The notes: a model not told the origin generated them from the letters alone. A stretch of DNA of 64,000 bases from Gracilimonas mengyeensis (GCF_900182705.1 NZ_FXTP01000015.1:1-64000); one strand, 5' to 3'; counted from the first letter of the stretch, positions 1-8,668 are shown. Numbers and translations: made by a program.

Positions 1-1
1 C

Positions 2-313
2 GGGAAACCGAAAATTTCCAAACAGGGCTCCAAATATATTCGTCGGGCAATGTTTATGCCGGCGGGTGTAGTGGTGCGAATGGGAAAAGGGCCCATGTAT
101 GAGTTATATGAGCGGTTGGTGGGTACCCATAACATTAAGATGAAGGGGCATGTGGCGGTCCAGAAAAAACTCTTAACCTATATGTACACCCTGTGGAATA
201 ACGGGCAGATATATGATCCGCAGGTGATCAAAACCCACCAAGCCACCCATAAAAAAAGTAGCCCTGCCGAAGGCAAGGCTACTGTAGATACATCACATGC
301 AAAAGCATCATGA
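2..313 (+). CDS. IS110-family transposase, C-terminal fragment (cut by window edge)
   Basis: The frame is open from the first bases and reads KPKISKQGSKYIRRAMFMPA before the first in-frame ATG at 50. This is the typical core of the C-terminal transposase_20 (IS116/IS110/IS902) domain, which supplies the catalytic serine half of the IS110 recombinase. The upstream RuvC-like DEDD domain lies outside the window, so whether the gene is intact cannot be judged. The C-terminus ends in a normal short polar tail and a stop at 311-313. IS110 transposases move circular intermediates using a structured guide (bridge) RNA encoded in a non-coding end of the element. The structured DNA just downstream is compatible with that. 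The family call is strong; subgroup (IS110 or IS1111) is not resolved. Confidence 0.85.
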   Translation, partial: GKPKISKQGSKYIRRAMFMPAGVVVRMGKGPMYELYERLVGTHNIKMKGHVAVQKKLLTYMYTLWNNGQIYDPQVIKTHQATHKKSSPAEGKATVDTSHAKAS

Positions 314-597
314 TGTTCTTTGAAGTCATAAAAATAGAAGTTTCTCTTGATTTTTAACACAGTACCTGACGATTAAAGAAGTGCGGCCTTTATGCTTTAA
401 CAACGCTGGCATATGTGTACGGTCCGTACACTTCAAAATAAAAAACTACCCGTAACGTGTTTACCGGTTAGAAGATCACATGTAAAAGAAAATCCTTAAA
501 GCGATTTATTAACCGACTAGTGTCCCGAATAACTCGGGGCGGTAGGCTGGGGGATATTGACAACCGGTAAACGCATTACCCTCAATTAAAAGCACAT
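314..597. other. Hairpin-rich non-coding flank of the IS110 element, candidate bridge-RNA region
   Basis: No convincing ORF lies here. It contains a perfect 8-bp palindrome with one central base at 415-431 (gtgtacgg/ccgtacac). An 18-bp inverted repeat with two mismatches pairs 452-469 with 562-579 (outer arm gtaacgtgtttaccggtt). Nested between those arms is a 5-bp hairpin at 524-538 (cccga/tcggg). A long stem enclosing a smaller one, immediately 3' of an IS110 transposase, is where IS1111-type elements place their RNA. The exact right end of the element is not visible, because IS110 elements lack simple terminal inverted repeats and the other end is outside the window. The RNA assignment is inference. 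Confidence 0.4.
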
Positions 598-1683
598 CTA
601 TTCCACCCAGTCGGCAACAAAAACATTAGTAGAGCGGGTGCCACCATTGTTACGGTTTGATGAAAACACAATCTTTTTGCCGTCGGGAGAAAACATCGGG
701 AAGGAATCAAACATGGCATCAAAAGTAATTTGCTCAAGACCGGTGCCATCCACATTAATCATGAAAATATTGAAGGGAAATCCCCGGCTGGATTGGTGAT
801 TGGAGGAGAATACAATTTTCTCGCCGGAAGGATGGAAGTAGGGCGCCCAGTTTGCGTTGCCTAATTCTGTGATTTGTTGAAGTCCGGTTCCTTCCACATT
901 CACTATGAAAAGCTCCATGTTGGTGGGTTCTACCAATCCCTGTTCCAACAGGTTTTTGTATTTGGTGATTTCTTCTTCGGTTTCAGGCCGGGAGGCACGG
1001 AAGACCAATTGAGTACCGTCAGGTGAGAAAAAGGCTCCGCCGTCATATCCTAATTCATCAGTAATTTGAATAACATTTGAGCCATCGGTATCCATGATGT
1101 ACAGTTCCAGATCCCCGCTGCGGTCAGAGGTAAACACAATTTTATCGCCTTGGGGTGATACAGTGGGTTCAGCATCGTAGCCGGGTTCATCGGTAAGTTT
1201 GGCGATGATGTTGCCGTCCATATCCGCTTTGTAAATATCATAGGTATCGTACACAGGCCAAACATAAGCTCCTCCGGCGCCGCGTTCGGGAGGAGTGGGG
1301 CATTCCGGCCCAGATGCATGGGTAGAGGAGTAAACAAAGGTAGAATCACCCGGCAGAAAATAAGAACAGGTGGTGCGGCCGTTGCCTGTACTGATCATAG
1401 GCGATTCAAAGCCGGGTTCTTTAGACGAGATATCCATGGTGAAAATCTGGTCACATTCCACGCCCCACTCGGGGTTGTTGGATTGAAAAATGAGTTCTTC
1501 ACTGTCGTAGCTCCAATACGCTTCGGCATTATCACCTCCGAAAGTTAGTTGCCGTACATTTTGAAGGTGTACCTCTTGCTCGTATTTGAGTGTATCATTG
1601 GCTGGATTGTAGGTTTCTTTTGGGGATTCTGAGGTACAGGAGATAGCAATTAGCAATAACAGTGGGACAGCAATGTATTTCAT
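598..1683 (-). CDS. TolB-like WD40/PD40 beta-propeller lipoprotein
   Basis: An exported lipoprotein of about 361 residues. The ATG at 1683 is chosen because it gives a clean lipoprotein signal (MKYIAVPLLLLIAISC, Cys16); an earlier in-frame start would add a second hydrophobic stretch. The mature part has at least four PD40-type blades with the repeating pattern SPDGxxIVFxSxR followed by an xDGTGLxQIT turn, roughly residues 175-355. TolB-type propellers act as periplasmic interaction platforms or read peptide ligands, and nothing here shows a specific ligand. The gene stands alone between the IS110 flank and a broken transposase, so the neighbourhood gives no functional hint. The propeller call is firm and the biological role is unknown. 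Confidence 0.8.
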   Translation of the reverse strand: MKYIAVPLLLLIAISCTSESPKETYNPANDTLKYEQEVHLQNVRQLTFGGDNAEAYWSYDSEELIFQSNNPEWGVECDQIFTMDISSKEPGFESPMISTGNGRTTCSYFLPGDSTFVYSSTHASGPECPTPPERGAGGAYVWPVYDTYDIYKADMDGNIIAKLTDEPGYDAEPTVSPQGDKIVFTSDRSGDLELYIMDTDGSNVIQITDELGYDGGAFFSPDGTQLVFRASRPETEEEITKYKNLLEQGLVEPTNMELFIVNVEGTGLQQITELGNANWAPYFHPSGEKIVFSSNHQSSRGFPFNIFMINVDGTGLEQITFDAMFDSFPMFSPDGKKIVFSSNRNNGGTRSTNVFVADWVE

Positions 1684-1810
1684 GAATAATGGGATTGGGA
1701 TATCAATTGAGAAAATAAAGATAACGAAAATCACGCAGGCTCCGAGAGGTTTTTTGTAAGGAAAGGGGGTGAAATCGCTCTTACCTCTAATCAACTATCA
1801 TAAATCTATT

Positions 1811-2141
1811 ATGGAATATTGGAGAAAATCGATTCGGTTAGATGGTTGGGATTACAGATACCCATGGTATTATTTTATCACCATATGCACCAAAAACCGG
1901 GTTCATTATTTTGGAGAAATCCCATGGGATTTCCCCACAGAATAGAAGGGAATTTGGAAAACCCAAACCGGGATCATTATCTGTTATTCTAAATCAATAT
2001 AAGGGAGCAGTTAAAAGATGGTGCAATCAAAACAATTATGAATTTGTGTGGCAATCCCGGTTCCATGATCACATCATCCGGAATTACAAGGCATTGCATA
2101 ATATCAGGGAATACATCAAGATGAATCCTGAAAACTGGTAA
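1811..2141 (+). pseudogene. REP-associated tyrosine transposase (RAYT, Y1/IS200-like) remnant
   Basis: The gene is split over two frames. The first frame starts with ATG at 1811 and reads a typical RAYT N-terminus (RKSIRLDGWDYRYPWYYFIT) before a stop at 1943-1945. The second frame carries the family's C-terminal block, including YKGAVKRW, FVWQSRFHDHIIRN, NIREYI and NPENW, ending at 2141. The middle third is missing: the GAYVVMPNHIHGI-type segment with the two catalytic histidines is not encoded anywhere between. An internal deletion plus frame change therefore inactivated it. The FHDHIIRN tail is characteristic of RAYTs, which mobilise short palindromic REP sequences. REP-like hairpins elsewhere in the window could be its former substrates, but no REP flanks this copy. 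Confidence 0.85.
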
Positions 2142-2171
2142 ACGGACTCAGAGTAATAGGTCAGACATAAA

Positions 2172-4655
2172 TCAGTTCCCAATCCTCAATTGCAAGGTCA
2201 CATAAAAGGTACGGGGCGGGGAGGGAATGATGCCCGGGCCGGGGTAACCGGTAGCACGACGTGTGAAATACCAGTCATCCAGCACATTATTAATACCGGA
2301 TTCAAGGCTAAAGTTTTTCCAAGAATAAGAGGCCGATACATCCAGTACATCATAAGCGGGAATCTCGCCGCGTATACCGCTTTGGTTGTCACGGGGATTT
2401 TGGCGGGCATTGGAGGCATCGGTATACTGGCTGGATACATAGGTGTATTGCAGACTCGCCAACAGGTTTTTGTAGCCGAAGGTTACTCCTGTTTTTAGGT
2501 TGATGAGGGGCACAAATTCTACATCATTTCCTTCCACACCGGGGATTTCAGAATCCAAATATTCGGATTGGGTGAGCGCAGTGTTGAGGAAAAGACTGAA
2601 TTTTAGATCTTTGCGGTTGTTGCCCATCAAAGGCAGCATATTCGTTTCTATTAGACTCTCAATCCCGTACATAAAAGCCCGACCAATATTTCCGCGAAAG
2701 CGTACTACCCGACCGGTTTCTTCCTGTTCGCCTTCAGCATTGACACGGGTTTCAGCACGTAGCACTTCACCAATGCGATTATCGTACATCAACCCAAAGC
2801 CGCCAATATCATACGATATAGCGCTTCCCAATTGACCACGAAGACCGAAGTCGGTGGTGAATCCGCTTTCGTCGGTGATGTCAGAATCTACCTGGAAAGT
2901 GGGGTTTACAATGCGGATGTCGTTAAAAGTTACCGAGCGGTAATTCTGTGAAAAGTTGCCGTAAAACTCTGTATTGGTATTGGGTAGGTAGCTCAATCCG
3001 GCCCCAAGCAGTACGAAGCTACGTTCGAACTTACGATTATCCTCAAAGGTTTGGTTTTGGATGGGGTTCCCGGCGAGATCAAAATTGACACGCTTGAAAG
3101 TGCCTATGCTTTGGGTTTTGATGTACTCAAACCGGAAGCCCGGAGTGATGGAAAGGTTGTCTTTCAGGTAAAAAATGTTCTCTCCGAAGAAAGCCACATT
3201 CTGGTTGGGAAAGGTGAAGTCAGACTGGTTGGGGTAGTCTGGGAACTGAGAATCTGCCAGTGAAAAGTCTGCCCTAGAACTGGCTGATCCGGGACCTTGA
3301 ACGGATGCATTTTCAGAATCATAATATTTGGCACCAACCAGGAAAACAGAATTTTTGGAGCCAATGGTATACCGGTTTAAAAAACGGATTTCTGTTCCCC
3401 AGTTGTTGAAGTCGCCAAGGATGAGATCCCGGGGGGCATCCAGGTCATCCTGCTGGGAAACCCTGTTGGTTCGGAAACCCACGGATTTACGGGAGGCATC
3501 CAGCCCAAAAGCCATCACACTGAGACGCGTTTTGTAGGAGAACCGGTGCTCAAGTTTCAGGGAAGCGAGTTTCCAGTTTACTTCGAACCAGTTGCGGGTG
3601 CGATTGCTGACCGTGGGATCGCGATAGAACTGGGCATCCGTCAAGCCGCCGGGCTGCTGGGCGAGATAATACAAGTACGTAAAATCGCCGCTCAGGGTAG
3701 TGTTTTCACCGAGCTGGTAATCGGTGTAGAAATAAAGGTTTTGGGATTCAAAATCAGAATTGGGACGAAATCCATCCCCGCGTTTATAGTTGAAAAAGCT
3801 GTAGTAACCGAGCTTGCCGGTCGTTCCGCTCAGGCTGTTGAAGGAGGTGAAAAGTGCATTGGAACCGGTGGCCTGACGTGACACCAGCTCAATATTTTTA
3901 TCCCGGGCCGGTTTTTTCATCCTGAAATTTACCAGTCCGCCAAACTGGGTGCCGTATTGCAGGGAGGCGGCCCCGCGAATCACCTGTATTTCTTCGAGTC
4001 CTTCGGCGGTAGGGGTGTAGTAACTTTCGGGGTAGCCAAGGACATCAGCGCTGATGTCGTAGCCGTTTTGACGGATGTTGAAGTTGGAGGAACGGTTGGG
4101 ATCAAGTCCGCGCCCGCCGATGTTGAGCTGCAGCCCCGCATCATTGGATTCGAAAATGTTGAGGCCTGCAATTTGTCCGTAGATTTGCCGGGCATTGTTG
4201 GCAGAGGTGTTTACCACCATCTGATCCAGGTCAATCACTTCGTTCTTTTTGCCGGCATAGATGGAGGTGCCTTCAACCTCACGCATTCGTTTGATAGCAA
4301 AAATCTGCTCACGCTGATCAATCACCGCTACTTCCGACATTTCCCGGTTCAGCTTTTCCATGCCGATGCGAAGTTCTACATCTTCATCTTCTACAACTAC
4401 CGGTCGGTTTATAACCTCAAAGCCCAGCTCAAAAATATAGAACACATAAGTGCCGGAGGGCAGGTTTTTGATCTCAAAATAGCCGTCTTTATTGGTGATA
4501 AAAGATTTGCCGGCTTTATTATCGTAAATCTCTACCCCTTCCATAGGCTGGCCGGTTTCCTGGCTGGTGATGTAGCCGGAAATTCGGAACTGAGCGAGGG
4601 CGTTCATCCCCATCAACCCAAATAATAAAAACAGACTAAAGGCCTTTAATCTCAT
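2172..4655 (-). CDS. FecA-like TonB-dependent outer-membrane receptor
   Basis: An 827-residue receptor with a Sec signal (MRLKAFSLFLLFGLMGMNALA). It has a carboxypeptidase-regulatory-like beta domain (about 22-105), a plug domain (about 130-245, with GGRGLDPNRSSNFNIRQNG and VIRGAASLQYGTQFGG), and a 22-strand-type barrel ending in the aromatic/Asn terminus FYVTLQLRIGN. FecA-type receptors import ferric chelates with TonB-ExbBD energy. It is the last gene of a four-gene minus-strand operon and overlaps the preceding carboxylase-like gene by 20 bp, so the two are probably translationally coupled. Its imelysin partner also points to iron. The ligand cannot be read from sequence. No FecR/FecI regulator is adjacent. 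Confidence 0.9.
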   Translation of the reverse strand: MRLKAFSLFLLFGLMGMNALAQFRISGYITSQETGQPMEGVEIYDNKAGKSFITNKDGYFEIKNLPSGTYVFYIFELGFEVINRPVVVEDEDVELRIGMEKLNREMSEVAVIDQREQIFAIKRMREVEGTSIYAGKKNEVIDLDQMVVNTSANNARQIYGQIAGLNIFESNDAGLQLNIGGRGLDPNRSSNFNIRQNGYDISADVLGYPESYYTPTAEGLEEIQVIRGAASLQYGTQFGGLVNFRMKKPARDKNIELVSRQATGSNALFTSFNSLSGTTGKLGYYSFFNYKRGDGFRPNSDFESQNLYFYTDYQLGENTTLSGDFTYLYYLAQQPGGLTDAQFYRDPTVSNRTRNWFEVNWKLASLKLEHRFSYKTRLSVMAFGLDASRKSVGFRTNRVSQQDDLDAPRDLILGDFNNWGTEIRFLNRYTIGSKNSVFLVGAKYYDSENASVQGPGSASSRADFSLADSQFPDYPNQSDFTFPNQNVAFFGENIFYLKDNLSITPGFRFEYIKTQSIGTFKRVNFDLAGNPIQNQTFEDNRKFERSFVLLGAGLSYLPNTNTEFYGNFSQNYRSVTFNDIRIVNPTFQVDSDITDESGFTTDFGLRGQLGSAISYDIGGFGLMYDNRIGEVLRAETRVNAEGEQEETGRVVRFRGNIGRAFMYGIESLIETNMLPLMGNNRKDLKFSLFLNTALTQSEYLDSEIPGVEGNDVEFVPLINLKTGVTFGYKNLLASLQYTYVSSQYTDASNARQNPRDNQSGIRGEIPAYDVLDVSASYSWKNFSLESGINNVLDDWYFTRRATGYPGPGIIPSPPRTFYVTLQLRIGN

Positions 4656-6006
4656 CGTTGAAGGGGTGTATCCAGTTTCGGTGTTTTAATGAAGGTTCTA
4701 TTTCGGTCAGGTCTACATCGGGATCAACATAAGGCCGGCTTCGGCGTCCATTCAAGGCTACGTAGCTTTCTACATAAATCTCAGGATTTTCAATGCCTTG
4801 CTGTTGATAGTGATCTTTCAGAAAATGAGCATATTCCAGGATAAAATCGGGTTGGGTAGACATCTGTTTTTCCTGGAAGCGAGTTAGAAATTGGGTGTTA
4901 TCCACATAAAAACGTTGTCCGTTTTCCGGGTTTACCACTTTGAAATTGGCATAGCCGGCTTTCTCCATCAGCATCACCCGCCAGGAGAAACGATAGCCTT
5001 CTTCGGTCCAGAATAGTTCCCCCGGATACAACATATATCGAAAAGGGAGCAGAAGCTGCAGCACGAAAAAAGCGGTGATGATGCCCATGGATCCCTTTCG
5101 CTGCCAGGCTTTTGGAAATTGGTAGATACGGCTATTATCAAACAATGATTTACTGATATTGAACCACCCGGAAATTTTGGACAGGATGCGGTTGTGCAGA
5201 TTGGCATCAAAAAAGATGAGTGCACTGCCAATCATGATGTAGGGAAACATCCCAATGGGGAATAAAACTCTGGTGAGTACATGAAATATCACTACAAAAA
5301 TAAAAGCAAAGGGACGCGTTTTGCGGTAGAGCAGCAAAAAGGGAATGGAAAGATCATAGAGGGCGCCCGACCAGGCAAAGGCATAATGGACCCAGGTTTG
5401 CTGCAGCAAATCTCCCAGTAAGGGAATGGAATATTTGGCAGGCAGCCAGATTTGCAGCGGCATGGCTTCAAGCAGCCAATCGGAATTCAGTTTGGCCAGC
5501 CCGGCATAGAAATAGACGATGCAGATCAGGAGTTTGATGGCATCGATGGACCAGGCAGGAACTTCCTGCGAGCGCAATTTTTCATCCCGCCACGCATCGA
5601 CGGAATAGTAGGTGTGGGCCGGCAAGAAAATCATCAGGAAACTGAGGATGCTGATGAAATAGTAATGGTTCAGGTAGGTGGTTTTGTCCATCAGCTCGAT
5701 GTAGCTAAAGCTGAGGAAAAACAGGATGATGGATATCCGGTATTTAAAACCCAGAGCAACAAAAAGAGCAGATAATCCACAGATTATGAAAATGAGATAG
5801 GTCCAGCCACCTAAGGGCTGAACCCATTTAAATCCGTAGTAAGAAAAGAAGAATTGCGGTTCAATATACAGCTTGTAAATCCAGCCGTAAGCGGCAAAAC
5901 GGATGATACTTATTAGCATCAGCAGCCCAAACAAAATCCGGAGAACGGCAAGGGGCGCCGCATTTTTGGTGCCGGAAAGATATGAGCGTAAGGATGAAGT
6001 ATTCAC
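4636..6006 (-). CDS. Vitamin K-dependent gamma-carboxylase-like (HTTM) membrane protein
   Basis: A 456-residue polytopic protein starting at a GTG (6004-6006), since the next in-frame Met is residue 30. Several hydrophobic helices span about 20-275, with another near 310-328. Two blocks match animal gamma-glutamyl carboxylase (GGCX): DKTTYLNHYYF (His114) and YFYAGLAKLNSDWL (residues 165-178), where Lys172 aligns with the proposed catalytic base Lys218 of the human enzyme. The C-terminal part (about 330-450) also follows GGCX in order, with GYRFSWRVM, NPEIYVESYVALN, DPDVDL and NWIHPF. Family members use reduced quinone and CO2 or related chemistry. Bacterial substrates are mostly unknown. It overlaps the TonB receptor gene by 20 bp and follows an imelysin gene. 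Carboxylase activity itself is inferred. Confidence 0.85.
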   Translation of the reverse strand: MNTSSLRSYLSGTKNAAPLAVLRILFGLLMLISIIRFAAYGWIYKLYIEPQFFFSYYGFKWVQPLGGWTYLIFIICGLSALFVALGFKYRISIILFFLSFSYIELMDKTTYLNHYYFISILSFLMIFLPAHTYYSVDAWRDEKLRSQEVPAWSIDAIKLLICIVYFYAGLAKLNSDWLLEAMPLQIWLPAKYSIPLLGDLLQQTWVHYAFAWSGALYDLSIPFLLLYRKTRPFAFIFVVIFHVLTRVLFPIGMFPYIMIGSALIFFDANLHNRILSKISGWFNISKSLFDNSRIYQFPKAWQRKGSMGIITAFFVLQLLLPFRYMLYPGELFWTEEGYRFSWRVMLMEKAGYANFKVVNPENGQRFYVDNTQFLTRFQEKQMSTQPDFILEYAHFLKDHYQQQGIENPEIYVESYVALNGRRSRPYVDPDVDLTEIEPSLKHRNWIHPFNDEIKGL

Positions 6007-6159
6007 ACTTTGCAGTGGTTGTTGGTTGATTTGTTAATGGTTGAGTGGGTATCCAAGGTATTATTTCTGATCTTATTTACTAATAAACCCTTAACAAATA
6101 ACGGAATAAATTTTCTGTTTTTAAGAACATATTAACTCATACTATCAGCACAAAGCACA

Positions 6160-7269
6160 TTAATCCCCGTCGGCGTCCACATAATCTACATTGATATTTA
6201 GGGCCTGCAGCATATCCACTTTCATAAACACCACGTTTCTCTGGAGCTCATCATAAGTTGATAGCATCAATGAATTATCAGATTCAACTTGAGCCGCGAA
6301 GTCAGGGTTCAAGTTCTCTGCTTCACTGCGGGCGCTGTCAAACTGTGTGTTGATAAGAGTGGCAAGACCACTTCCTTCTTTATCAATTTCCAAATATTCC
6401 AGGTAATCATCCAGGCTTTGGCCGTTTTGATCGCTATTGAAATGGGTACCATTGAAAAAATTGATGCTTGCCGTCAGGGCTTCGTTGAAAAGAGCCTTAG
6501 AAAAATCATCGCTGTAATAAGCTTCTACATGTCCGCTTAGGGGAGATCCTGAAAACACACCGGCCGGTATGCCAATTTTGCCAGCGCGGAGATGTTTCTC
6601 GTAGTAATAGATGTAGTCGTTTACCATCATGTCGAGTGAGGCATTGGCATCGTTGCCTGTATTGCTTACAAACTCATCCCGGTAGCCTGAGGTCCAGTGG
6701 TTCAGTACTTCCTTAGTGAGGCTGTCAATGCGCTGGCTTAGGTCAACCAGGTAAGTGCGATATCCTTCAGCATTGGTATTAGTAGTGTAATAGTTAAGAA
6801 TTTCTGCATCGTTTTCTCCAAGGCCATACAGTAGGTAATCCAAAGCAGGAAAGCCCTGACTGTCTAAAAGGGAGGGTAGTGCAAGATTATATTCTCCGGA
6901 TTCAATACTACCTTCAATTTCATCCGTATCGGTAGGATAAATATTCAGGTTATTCCGGTAATTCAGTTCCATGGCTTTGCCCATCTCAAACATGGAAACG
7001 TGCTGAAAAGCGAGGTACGATTCTTTCCAGGCCTCGCGAAGTGCCGTCAGGTTTTGCGGAGAAGGTGTTTCAGAAAACGCCTCGGCTTGAACCTGAAGTT
7101 CAGCGGTGGTTTCAGCGAAATGGGTAAAACCGGGGATGATAAGATTATTTGCCCAATTTTCAAGAATCGCTTGTCGGTCAAAATCATCTGCATTTGGACC
7201 AGAGGGGGCGTTATTGGTACATCCCCAAACCACGAATACGGTTAATAATAGAAGTGAAAATTTCTTCAT
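6160..7269 (-). CDS. Imelysin-like (peptidase M75 fold) lipoprotein
   Basis: A 369-residue lipoprotein (MKKFSLLLLTVFVVWGC, Cys17) with the all-helical imelysin fold. Typical segments are WKESYLAFQHVSMFEMG near 81-97, NIYPTD near 109-114 and SQGFPALDYLLYG at 137-149. Imelysins are periplasmic or surface proteins linked to iron acquisition, usually beside TonB receptors as here. The classic GxHxxE signature is replaced by GFPALD (residues 139-144), so the usual His and Glu ligands are gone at that site. The C-terminus lists the short acidic end NVDYVDADGD. It sits second in the operon, 72 bp after the DUF4856 gene with a terminator-like hairpin between them, and about 150 bp before the carboxylase-like gene. 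A role in metal or haem handling is inference. Confidence 0.88.
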   Translation of the reverse strand: MKKFSLLLLTVFVVWGCTNNAPSGPNADDFDRQAILENWANNLIIPGFTHFAETTAELQVQAEAFSETPSPQNLTALREAWKESYLAFQHVSMFEMGKAMELNYRNNLNIYPTDTDEIEGSIESGEYNLALPSLLDSQGFPALDYLLYGLGENDAEILNYYTTNTNAEGYRTYLVDLSQRIDSLTKEVLNHWTSGYRDEFVSNTGNDANASLDMMVNDYIYYYEKHLRAGKIGIPAGVFSGSPLSGHVEAYYSDDFSKALFNEALTASINFFNGTHFNSDQNGQSLDDYLEYLEIDKEGSGLATLINTQFDSARSEAENLNPDFAAQVESDNSLMLSTYDELQRNVVFMKVDMLQALNINVDYVDADGD

Positions 7270-7289
7270 GATAGCAGGTTTGTAAAATG

Positions 7290-7321
7290 AAAAAAGCTGA
7301 CAGTCTGCTAAGACTGTCAGC
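7290..7321 (-). terminator. Intrinsic terminator or attenuator inside the iron operon
   Basis: A perfect 10-bp stem (gctgacagtc/gactgtcagc) with a 6-nt loop is followed on the minus strand by six T. It lies between the DUF4856 stop (7342) and the imelysin start (7269). In this place it should reduce, but perhaps not stop, transcription into the downstream receptor genes. Confidence 0.8.
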
Positions 7322-7341
7322 GTAACACATAAAAAGTTTAT

Positions 7342-8559
7342 TTAGTTGGATGCCGCTTCTTGAATGGTAAACTCAAATTTCACGGCTATTTGTGCTGATA
7401 TTTCGTCCAGCGTAGAGGGCTCAACATCCCAGAGACCGTTTTCGCCATCACTTAGTAGTTGTGTGAGCAGTCCTTGTACTTCACTACTGGTTAAGTAAGG
7501 CTGGTCGGAGCCGGCAACGCGGGTAAATTGCAGGCTGTAAATAAAACCGTAACCCTCGGATAATGAATGAAAAGCAGCTCCGAGATCTCCGGCCTCCATT
7601 TGTCGTTTACCAGCCTGCAGGTAATACACGGCGCGAATACCAATAATATTTGAAACAGCTTCGCGGATGATGTTTGCCTGTTCGTCGCGGATATCATATT
7701 CGCCAGCTACAATAGCGGCACGTCCTTTTTTGAAGGCATTGTAAATGTCTTCGTCAATAGATTCGAAATCCTCATCATTGGCTACCCGGGCGGTATATTT
7801 GTTGAGAAAAATGTCGTCCTCGCCAATGGTTGCATTGGGGGTAGCTGGATCAGCAGCGGTGCCATAGATATATCCATAAGCTTCATCCCATTTGTGCTCC
7901 ATGGTCGTATAGTTGGAACCTTCTGCGGTTTCCCCGGCGGTGTTCTCTTCCCGGTTTGTGCTTTCATCCAGTACTGAAGTACTTAGGTAGTTATTGAGCA
8001 TCTGGTCCACCATAAGGGCGCCAATCAGGCCCTTGGCTACCATTTGGTTGTACTCGAGTCCTTGGGCGTTGATGTACCGTGCGCTGGTGCCATCCACAAT
8101 TTGTCCGGGCACTCCTGGTTCTGCTTGCTGATTCCAGTTAGGGAATACTTCATTAACCTGTCCGCTCATCCAGGTTTCAAAGTCATTCTTAAGTTCGGCA
8201 CTTAAGGTTGCATTGGATGCAAAATAATCGCGGGAGGCAGCTACTTTACTTTTTATGCTTTTGGATGATTCGTTAAGGGCTGCTTCAGAAAATGGGTCGA
8301 CATCAGAACCGTCTTCTGACAGGTTGCGATACATTCTCAGGAGATCTTGTTCGGTTGTTTGCTCAGGAGCAGACATAGCCTCGAAAAGCTCAGTGCCCAT
8401 TTTGATGCGGGTGGTTTGCCCGGAAAAAGAGACGGTGGATTCGCCGTTTCGGGTAAATTCATAGGTTGCAGGTTCATCCAATTGCACATCATTATTGGAA
8501 TCGCAGGACATAAAAAACCCCGTTATAAGGGCTATAACAATCAGGTGGTTAAGCTTCAT
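7342..8559 (-). CDS. DUF4856 domain lipoprotein
   Basis: A 405-residue lipoprotein (MKLNHLIVIALITGFFMSC, Cys19). It matches what I know of the DUF4856 family: a YEFTRNGESTVSFSGQTTRIKMG opening strand block near 34-55, then a mostly helical body with KWDEAYGYIYG near 224-234 and RAAIVAGEYDIRDEQANIIREAV near 280-302. The family has no established biochemical function but commonly sits beside imelysin and TonB receptor genes in Bacteroidota. It is first in the operon, directly behind the promoter region with two 25-bp repeats. A surface or periplasmic accessory role in metal uptake is inference from context. Confidence 0.82.
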   Translation of the reverse strand: MKLNHLIVIALITGFFMSCDSNNDVQLDEPATYEFTRNGESTVSFSGQTTRIKMGTELFEAMSAPEQTTEQDLLRMYRNLSEDGSDVDPFSEAALNESSKSIKSKVAASRDYFASNATLSAELKNDFETWMSGQVNEVFPNWNQQAEPGVPGQIVDGTSARYINAQGLEYNQMVAKGLIGALMVDQMLNNYLSTSVLDESTNREENTAGETAEGSNYTTMEHKWDEAYGYIYGTAADPATPNATIGEDDIFLNKYTARVANDEDFESIDEDIYNAFKKGRAAIVAGEYDIRDEQANIIREAVSNIIGIRAVYYLQAGKRQMEAGDLGAAFHSLSEGYGFIYSLQFTRVAGSDQPYLTSSEVQGLLTQLLSDGENGLWDVEPSTLDEISAQIAVKFEFTIQEAASN

Positions 8560-8594
8560 TTTACTTGCTGAATAGTTGTTCTTGGTTGGTCTAA

Positions 8595-8668
8595 CTTATT
8601 TAGATCAAGTCTAAGTTAAGAACTGTTTGCAGGCTTGTCAAAGCTTATTTGTAACAAATCTAAATTAA
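8595..8668. promoter_or_regulatory. Two related 25-bp repeats upstream of the DUF4856-imelysin operon
   Basis: Copies at 8595-8619 and 8644-8668 agree at 20 of 25 positions and start 49 bp apart. Both begin cttattt and end with tctaa-x-ttaa. The first contains a clean TTAGA-N5-TCTAA palindrome (8600-8614), reminiscent of DtxR/IdeR-type metal-repressor boxes rather than Fur. They lie 36-109 bp upstream of the DUF4856 start and within the divergent gap to the Glu-rich lipoprotein. Operator function is inference. Confidence 0.5.

Noticed and set aside
3957-4625. 222-residue ORF antisense to the TonB receptor
   Set aside because: It lies wholly inside the well-supported receptor gene on the other strand and has no recognisable motif.
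7117-7137. GFTHFAE as the imelysin GxHxxE signature
   Set aside because: Spacing is GxxHxxE and it sits too early in the protein; the true position is GFPALD at 139-144.
8595-8668. Fur box
   Set aside because: No GATAATGATAATCATTATC-like 6-1-6 pattern; the TTAGA-N5-TCTAA core fits other metal regulators better.
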